DNA from: an uncultured delta proteobacterium
GTDB lineage: Bacteria > Desulfobacterota > WTBG01 > CAIYCZ01 > CAIRTM01
Length of the DNA: 55,449 nucleotides
Assembly (NCBI GenBank): GCA_903911225.1
Contig: CAIWCT010000453.1
Coordinates: 1 to 55,449, forward strand
Direction: 5' to 3'
Position numbers and translations under genes: made by a program. This document shows positions 50,285 through 55,449 of the stretch, one piece after another. The notes under the pieces were generated by a model. The model ran no database searches. It was given only the letters and a program-made list of their open reading frames with translations, and was not told the DNA's origin. Position 1 is the first letter of the stretch; every line of letters begins with the position of its first letter.

Positions 50285-50812
50285 ATGGAAGAACAGAAAT
50301 ATGCAATTCGCCGCGAACAGTATCCCGACGGCACGGTGCGGGCCGAGCTCAGCTATACCTATGACGGCAAGCAGAACGGCGTTACAAAAACTTTTTACCC
50401 CAATGGAACCATTGCCGCTGAGATGACCTATAAGGACAACCTGCTTGATGGCCCCACGCGCCACTTTCATGAAAACGGCAACCTGAAAGCGGAATTTTTC
50501 TATGTAGCCAATGTCCGCGAAGGCAGCTTTACAGCCTATTATGATGACGGCATCAAACAAACCGAGGCGGTGTACAAACAGGGCAAGCTTGAAGGGCCGT
50601 ATAAAGTCTATTATGAAGAGGGCGTTATCCGGGAAGAGGCAAATTTTATCAACAATGTGCGCGAAGGTGTCGGCACTACCTATCACCCGAACGGCAAGAT
50701 TGAAATTAAAGCTGATTTTAAAGAGGGCCGCATGCTCTCCTATGAGCAGTTTGATGAAAACGGCAGCCAGAAACAAACGATCAATTGCGGTGACGCAATC
50801 AGGATAAGCTGA
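50285..50812 (+). CDS. MORN-repeat protein (YwqK-like)
   Basis: The 175-residue protein is built of about six MORN_2-type repeats of 22-24 residues (YPDGTVRAELSYTYDGKQNG, YPNGTIAAEMTYKDNLLDG, HENGNLKAEFFYVANVREG and so on). No signal peptide is seen. Such proteins act as beta-sheet scaffolds; some are annotated as antitoxins. GGAGATTCAGGC precedes the ATG. The function is unknown. Confidence 0.78.
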   Translation: MEEQKYAIRREQYPDGTVRAELSYTYDGKQNGVTKTFYPNGTIAAEMTYKDNLLDGPTRHFHENGNLKAEFFYVANVREGSFTAYYDDGIKQTEAVYKQGKLEGPYKVYYEEGVIREEANFINNVREGVGTTYHPNGKIEIKADFKEGRMLSYEQFDENGSQKQTINCGDAIRIS

Positions 50813-50829
50813 GCACGGAAAGAAGTCCT

Positions 50830-51432
50830 ATGGATACAGCCGTCATCAGAGCCATCAACCGCCTCTGGCTACCGGTCTATCCCGGCCTTGCGCGGCAGGC
50901 GGCAGAGCAGTGCCTGCAGCAGCCGAGCAGAATGCTCGAGGTTGGCTGTTTTTCCGGCGGCACAGGCCTTGAGCTTTTAAAGATGTTTCCGCACAGCTCG
51001 CTTGACATCGCCCTTGAGATACCAGGTCTTGCAGAAACCTTTTATGATGACTGGCCGGCCGTGCTTTCGGGCCGTGATGCCGGCCGCATCACTATCGTCT
51101 CAACACCCCTTTTTCCCCTTGCCAGTGCCGATAATGCCTATGATCTTGTGATCTGCCGGGGCGTTTTTTTCTTTCTTGACGAGAAGGGCAGTCTGCTTGC
51201 CGAGATGTATCGCGCTTTAGCCCCGGGCGGCATTGTGTTTGCCGGCGGCGGGTTCGGCAGCCACACGCCGCAAGCGGTGATCAACCCCATTGCCGATGAG
51301 TCTCGCCGCCTTAATTATGAACTGGGCAAGCGGGTGGTATCGCCGCAGCAGTTCAGGGCGATGCTTGACCGTAACAGCATCAGGGCTGATATAATCCAGG
51401 ACGGCGGGCTCTGGGCGATTATGAAGAAATAA
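50830..51432 (+). CDS. Class I SAM-dependent methyltransferase
   Basis: The 200-residue protein has the SAM-binding motif MLEVGCFSGGTGLELLK (35-51), the acidic residue in IALEIPG and YDLVICRGVFFFLDEKG, all marks of small class I methyltransferases. The substrate is unknown. Just 17 bases separate it from the MORN gene. GGAAAGAAGTCCT precedes the ATG. Confidence 0.8.
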   Translation: MDTAVIRAINRLWLPVYPGLARQAAEQCLQQPSRMLEVGCFSGGTGLELLKMFPHSSLDIALEIPGLAETFYDDWPAVLSGRDAGRITIVSTPLFPLASADNAYDLVICRGVFFFLDEKGSLLAEMYRALAPGGIVFAGGGFGSHTPQAVINPIADESRRLNYELGKRVVSPQQFRAMLDRNSIRADIIQDGGLWAIMKK

Positions 51433-51455
51433 GACCTGCTTCAAACCGTGGAGTT

Positions 51456-52076
51456 ATGGCTGCTGGTTTTTCATTTTTTCAGTTCGATACTCCATTGGGC
51501 ACTGCCGGTATTGTCTGGCGTATGTCCGCCGGCACTGCACGGATTATCCGGATATTCTTGCCTGCTGAAAAGTGCGCTATAAAATGCAGCATACAGAAGC
51601 AGTTCCCTGCAGCTGCTCCCGGTACGCATCCTGCCATTGATACTATCTCACAAAAAATAGAGGCCTTTGCTTCCGGCAGCCAGGTTGTTTTTTCCTTTGC
51701 TATGCTTGATTGGGAGGTGTGCCCGCCGTTTCAGCAGCGCGTGCTGCGTACAGAGGCCCGGATCCCCCGCGGCAGGGTCAGCACCTATGGCAGAATTGCA
51801 GCCCATATTTCCGCTCCGCGTGCAGCGCGAGCCGTGGGGCATGCCCTGGCACTAAATCCTTTCCCTCTGATTATCCCGTGCCACCGCGCTGTGCGCAGCG
51901 ACGGCGGACTTGGCGGCTTTCAGGGAGGGCTTGCCATGAAGCGCAGGCTGCTGGAGCTGGAAGGTGTTGCTTTTTCGCCGTCAGGAAAAGCTATCTTAAG
52001 CAAGCCAACAGTTTCTATCGGGTTTAACCCAAACGATATAAATAAAAACTTTCCGATCCGGCACCCCCTTTATTAG
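51456..52076 (+). CDS. Methylated-DNA--protein-cysteine methyltransferase (Ogt-type)
   Basis: The 206-residue DNA repair protein transfers methyl groups from O6-methylguanine to its own cysteine. The active motif PCHRAVRSDGGLGGFQGGL contains the acceptor Cys, and the helix-turn-helix RIPRGRVSTYGRIAAHI lies before it. An N-terminal domain of about 85 residues is divergent but of the usual size. It ends 13 bases before a convergent gene. Confidence 0.9.
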   Translation: MAAGFSFFQFDTPLGTAGIVWRMSAGTARIIRIFLPAEKCAIKCSIQKQFPAAAPGTHPAIDTISQKIEAFASGSQVVFSFAMLDWEVCPPFQQRVLRTEARIPRGRVSTYGRIAAHISAPRAARAVGHALALNPFPLIIPCHRAVRSDGGLGGFQGGLAMKRRLLELEGVAFSPSGKAILSKPTVSIGFNPNDINKNFPIRHPLY

Positions 52077-52089
52077 GGGCCGCATAAAA

Positions 52090-52779
52090 TTATGTATCAT
52101 CAGCCGGTTCCATGGCCGCTATCCGCCATCTTCGACCATCTTTTTCAAAAGCCGCATAATAGTCTTTTGCTACCGTGCAGCAGGCATCACTTTCGGATAA
52201 AACACTACCGGTCAGGCAAAGGATTTCACCGAGTTCATTATGCTTGATATACATCCGGCATCTGAAAAGCGTGGTCTTTTTCGGCTCGTTTCGCAGGATG
52301 GGTTTGATAATGCAGAGGACTTCATCCACATTCACTTCACCCAGCTTTACATACAGCTTGTTTTCATTTTTTGAGGCAATGAACCGTTCCAGCTTGTGTG
52401 ATAACTCCAGGGTATAATGAGTGTTTCCATTTTCACCGGTCTCGCGCATGGTAAGCAATCCCGCTTTATGGAGCAACTTTGCCGCCTGCATGGAGGACTC
52501 ATAAGCAACCTGCGTATCGCCCCCGGCGGTAATTTGCTTGGGTGCATCGGCATATAACAGAACCTGCACCAGCGACGGGCAGATTATATGGCTGCTGGTC
52601 TCAATAATTTCTTTGGCTTCGTCTTTGGAAAGTTCACCCGAGCATGACGCTGAAATAAAAGCACACGTAACTGCTGCGGTTACGAGAGCACCCCAGAGCG
52701 CAATCAAACTGAATCTTTGGTGTTTTTTTTGACTGCAAACAAATTTTTGCCTGTCGTGTCCTTCTCTGATATTGACCAT
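52090..52779 (-). CDS. Lipoprotein-like protein of unknown function
   Basis: The 229-residue protein has a basic start of 24 residues, a hydrophobic stretch (about 25-44) and the lipobox-like ISASC (Cys46). The mature part has KDEAKEIIETSSHI, a helical HTH-like KLLHKAGLLTMRE and a C-terminal CCTVAKDYYAAFEKDGRRWR. No family is recognised. AGGAGGCGTGAAAT before the ATG is strong. It is convergent with ogt. Confidence 0.62.
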   Translation of the reverse strand: MVNIREGHDRQKFVCSQKKHQRFSLIALWGALVTAAVTCAFISASCSGELSKDEAKEIIETSSHIICPSLVQVLLYADAPKQITAGGDTQVAYESSMQAAKLLHKAGLLTMRETGENGNTHYTLELSHKLERFIASKNENKLYVKLGEVNVDEVLCIIKPILRNEPKKTTLFRCRMYIKHNELGEILCLTGSVLSESDACCTVAKDYYAAFEKDGRRWRIAAMEPADDT

Positions 52780-53014
52780 ATTTCACGCCTCCTGTGACTG
52801 ACATCTATGCTGCGTATCGTTTTATGCAACTGTTCGGCAGGGCCTGTATCTGTGCCGTCAAATTTTTCAGGCAAGGCAATTTAGATTCATGTAGTAAAAG
52901 ATCCGATTCGGATTTATCAGCCTTTTGTTTTTCAATTGTATCCTGATGGCAATGACAACTGTTGACATTGCCGCTGCTTTATAATCAAATGTAGTTCTAA
53001 AAGGAGGCAGACCA

Positions 53015-54037
53015 ATGGAGCACAAAAAACCAACCTACACAACAGCGCTTCGCATGGCGCAGTTGGTTGCGCTGCTTGCCCGCTCTTGGCGGCCTGTGCC
53101 GCTTGAGGAGATAACAGGCATACTGGGCATTTCGGCGCGAACTGCGCAGCGCTACCGCAAGGCATTAAACGATGGGCTTTCGGCTTCATCTGAAAAACAG
53201 TTTTTGGAGGTAATGCGTACCGATGGCATTGAAAAATGGAGCCTTGCCGGGCAAAGCGAACAGACCGCCCCGACTGCGTTTCGGGTCATCTCGCTGGCTG
53301 TTGCCAAAGCAATACTCAAAAGCCTTGAAGGAACGGTGATAACGGAAAATGTCGCGGCAGTGCAGCAAACTCTTTTACAAGGGCTGCAGCCGTCAAAGCG
53401 ACGGGAGTTGGAAGATGCCGATAAAAAGTTTCGCTACTCGGGTTTCGGCAGAAAAAACTATGCCGGGCAGGATATAGCGCTCACAAAAATACTTCGCGGC
53501 CTTTTGCATCAGCGTATGCTGAAAGTCAGGTATTATGCGCAGTGGAAAGAAAAGGAGAAGGAGCACATCCTTGCGCCCTATACGCTGCTGCTCCATGATG
53601 ACGCGCTCTATCTCATTGGAGCCATCAAGGGGAAAAAGCAGGTGACAACCTTTGCCGTTGAACGGCTGCGCGATGTCGCGCTCACCGGAGAGACATTTCG
53701 CGTGCCTGCTGATTACTGCCCAGATGCAGTCATAGACGGATCATTTGGTATTTACCAGAAGCCGGGCAGCCAGGAACGTTTTACGGTGAAAATTGAATTC
53801 AGCGAAACCTTGCATGACTATATTACAACCAGGCTGTGGCACCCCACACAGCGCTTTTCAGCCGTCAAAAAAGGCTCTTTCACCATGCAGGCAAGCCTTA
53901 CCAACACCCGCGAGTTTATTCCGTGGGTGCTGCAGTACGGCAGCGATGCAAAAGTGCTTGAACCCGCATGGCTGCGGGAGGAAGTATGCAAGGAGCTTAA
54001 TAAAGCACTCGGCAGATATGCTGCAGAAAGCGCTTAA
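53015..54037 (+). CDS. HTH-WYL-domain transcriptional regulator
   Basis: The 340-residue protein has an N-terminal winged HTH (about 8-50: LEEITGILGISARTAQRYRKAL) and a WYL domain (about 160-240: KVRYYAQWKEKEKEHILAPYTLLLHDDALYLIGA), plus a C-terminal WCX-type part. WYL proteins sense ligands or nucleic acids and are common near defence genes. AAAAGGAGGCAGACCA precedes the ATG. It precedes a PH-domain protein and a DUF1016 nuclease. Confidence 0.88.
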   Translation: MEHKKPTYTTALRMAQLVALLARSWRPVPLEEITGILGISARTAQRYRKALNDGLSASSEKQFLEVMRTDGIEKWSLAGQSEQTAPTAFRVISLAVAKAILKSLEGTVITENVAAVQQTLLQGLQPSKRRELEDADKKFRYSGFGRKNYAGQDIALTKILRGLLHQRMLKVRYYAQWKEKEKEHILAPYTLLLHDDALYLIGAIKGKKQVTTFAVERLRDVALTGETFRVPADYCPDAVIDGSFGIYQKPGSQERFTVKIEFSETLHDYITTRLWHPTQRFSAVKKGSFTMQASLTNTREFIPWVLQYGSDAKVLEPAWLREEVCKELNKALGRYAAESA

Positions 54038-54134
54038 AACGATTGAAAAAACGTTTCCAAAGCAAGAGGCAGCGTGTAGTATGGAATACAATATAAGCAT
54101 TTTTAATGTTTTGTGAATTTGGGGGAACTTCTTC

Positions 54135-54506
54135 ATGGGCAGCTACGTTCACAATAATCTCATCAGCGGCGAGCAGGTTGTTTATGAAGCCCGCCTGCAC
54201 TGGATTATTTTCTTCTCTTTGCGCTCCGTTTTTACCCTGTTAATCTTTCCCCTTATCGACCGCTGGACAAGCGAGTTTGCCATCACCAACAAGCGGGTCA
54301 TTATGAAAGTCGGCCTCATCTGGCGTAAGGCCCTTGAAATGAACCTCTCAAAAATCGAGTCCGTCAATGTCGATCAAACCATCATGGGCAGAATCCTTGG
54401 CTACGGCGCCATCACCATCATCGGCACCGGCGGCACACGGGAATCGTTTCACCGCATTTCAAAGCCCATGGAGTTCCGGCGGGTGTTTCAGGAGACGCAG
54501 AGTTAG
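54135..54506 (+). CDS. Bacterial PH-domain (bPH_2) membrane protein
   Basis: The 123-residue protein has one hydrophobic stretch (about 25-42: IIFFSLRSVFTLLIFPLI) and a bPH2 domain (EFAITNKRVIMKVGLIWRKALEMNLSKIESVNVDQ, GYGAITIIGTGG). Such small proteins sit in the membrane; their role is unknown. Related proteins usually have two membrane helices, so this one is short in that region. TTTGGGGGAACTTCTTC precedes the ATG. Confidence 0.8.
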   Translation: MGSYVHNNLISGEQVVYEARLHWIIFFSLRSVFTLLIFPLIDRWTSEFAITNKRVIMKVGLIWRKALEMNLSKIESVNVDQTIMGRILGYGAITIIGTGGTRESFHRISKPMEFRRVFQETQS

Positions 54507-54611
54507 GGTTTTCATAGTACAACAACAATACGGTTCTTTATAAAAGGGCTAAACGGTTACAAGGATAGATGCGCGACGCGAAAGAACGGAGGAAAACATT
54601 GTGCCTGTAAC

Positions 54612-55449
54612 ATGCAACCAGGAATCAAAACCGTGACAAATGATCTTACATTCAATAATCTGATTGCACAAATCCGCCAGATCGATGAGCGCCTTACAGC
54701 GCAGGCGGGAAAAGCTGTTAATATAAGCCTCACTTTAAGAAATTGGTTTATTGGTCTCTATATAGCCATGTTTGAACTTAATGGCGCTGACCGCGCTGCC
54801 TATGGAGAGGCGCTTCTGGCAGAGTTGTCAAAGGCATTACGAAAGCACGCGGTCAGCAACTCGGGCCGCAGACAGCTCTACAACTATCTTCAATTTTATC
54901 GCACATATCCTCAAATTGTGCGGACCGTGTCGGCACAATTTAAACCCATGCTCCCCCAAGAGCTAAAACGCACAGCAAAAGTGCGGACAGCGTCCGCACA
55001 ATTAACGATCCCGCCGGAAAAACTTCTGGGCTGTCTTTCCTACAGCCATTTCGAATTGCTTGTCTCCGTTGAGGACGCTATGAAACGCACCTTCTACGAA
55101 TTAGAATGCATGCGCGGCAACTGGTCGGTGCGCGAGCTGAAACGCCAGATTGCCAGTCTCTATTGTGAGCGTACCGGACTCTCACGCAACAAGCAAAAAT
55201 TGACTGAACTAATCAGAAGCACCGCAGAACAGGCCGAACCCAGACTTGCCATCCGCGACCCCTATGTTTTTGAATTCCTGGGAATTAAATCGCGCGAAGT
55301 AATGGAAGAATCCGATCTTGAAGATTGCCTGCTGGACAAACTGCAGGAATTTCTGCTCGAACTGGGTCACGGGTTTTGCTTTGAGGCCCGTCAGAAACGC
55401 ATCCTGATCGGAGGACACCACGGATTTATTGATCTCGTTTTCTATCACC
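54612..55449 (+). CDS. DUF1016 (YhcG-like) PDDEXK nuclease, truncated by the window edge
   Basis: The frame is open from the ATG at 54612 to the edge (279 codons). Its N-terminal domain (IAQIRQIDERLTAQAGKAVN, SLTLRNWFIGLYIAMF) and RNWSVRELKRQI-like segment (SVRELKRQIASLYCERTGLS) match DUF1016, and the C-terminal part (GHGFCFEARQKRILIGGHHG, IDLVFYH) is the start of the PDDEXK nuclease domain. These proteins are often linked to phage defence or DNA repair. A GTG at 54633 is an alternative start; GGAGGAAAACATT lies upstream. The end is outside the window. Confidence 0.86.
   Translation, partial: MQPGIKTVTNDLTFNNLIAQIRQIDERLTAQAGKAVNISLTLRNWFIGLYIAMFELNGADRAAYGEALLAELSKALRKHAVSNSGRRQLYNYLQFYRTYPQIVRTVSAQFKPMLPQELKRTAKVRTASAQLTIPPEKLLGCLSYSHFELLVSVEDAMKRTFYELECMRGNWSVRELKRQIASLYCERTGLSRNKQKLTELIRSTAEQAEPRLAIRDPYVFEFLGIKSREVMEESDLEDCLLDKLQEFLLELGHGFCFEARQKRILIGGHHGFIDLVFYH

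Noticed and set aside
50285..50812. MORN-repeat protein as the antitoxin of the MazF gene
   Set aside because: It is separated by 140 bases and lacks any toxin-binding sign; the overlapping XRE-ImmA protein is the better antitoxin.
52970..52987. TTGACA and TATAAT before the WYL gene as a promoter
   Set aside because: The spacer is only about 12 bases, too short for a normal promoter.

Overview
The window looks like part of a chromosome from an anaerobic Gram-negative bacterium. It carries a TonB system, an outer-membrane receptor, lipoproteins, sigma-54 enhancer-binding regulators and many Fe-S and flavodoxin proteins. The mix of DUF134, DUF1847 and DUF5320 proteins, NifX-like proteins and ferredoxin-MinD ATPases fits Desulfobacterota (old Deltaproteobacteria) best; a diderm Firmicute such as a Negativicute cannot be excluded. 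No rRNA, tRNA or CRISPR array was seen.

Layout. 1-1515: edge of a membrane protein gene and hisC, both on the minus strand. 1948-5975: a molybdate/tungstate ABC transporter (modABC) ending in a catalytically dead transposase-like protein, which I read as a domesticated regulator. 6155-6292: a structured leader RNA candidate. 6422-10289: a three-subunit molybdenum hydroxylase of the xanthine dehydrogenase family (FAD, 2Fe-2S and Mo subunits). 10446-28759: a long maturation and redox region. It holds four NifX-like proteins, a sigma-54 regulator with its own enhancer and promoter, a cytochrome-like plus HdrD-like pair, a flavodoxin, Mrp and two ferredoxin-MinD ATPases, YqeB, a TrmO-like protein, DUF364, a flavodoxin-ferredoxin, FmdB, HAD, a BioB-like radical SAM protein, NifU, NifS, MBL, NosL, DUF1847 and AhpD-like proteins. 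28898-35291: a DUF134 regulator, a second YqeB, CoxD-like and CoxE-like proteins, a second NifU, XdhC, YqeC and MocA. YqeB, YqeC, XdhC and MocA are the known markers of selenium-dependent molybdenum hydroxylases.

35545-47593: a second sigma-54 regulator with an enhancer of the same type as the first, a consensus -24/-12 promoter and a leader hairpin. Downstream are a secreted protein, a TonB-dependent receptor, a two-repeat lipoprotein, TonB, FmdE, a second DUF364 protein, a FecBCD-type ABC importer and a methyltransferase. I read this as an uptake system for a Mo, W or related metal complex, co-regulated with the hydroxylase maturation genes. 47704-55449: accessory genes, namely an NTPase with a small partner, an XRE-ImmA/MazF toxin-antitoxin pair with a divergent operator-promoter, MORN repeats, Ogt, a WYL regulator, a PH-domain protein and a truncated DUF1016 nuclease.

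The most unusual points are: the dead transposase in the mod operon; two paralogous Cys-PAS sigma-54 regulators, each next to TTGCA/TGCAA enhancers and a consensus sigma-54 promoter (one apparently making a leaderless mRNA, one with a terminator-like leader); the 94 percent identical yqeB duplication whose similarity runs past both ends of the gene; and the metal-uptake locus joining FmdE, DUF364 and TonB/FecBCD. All functions are inferred by reading; no database search was run.
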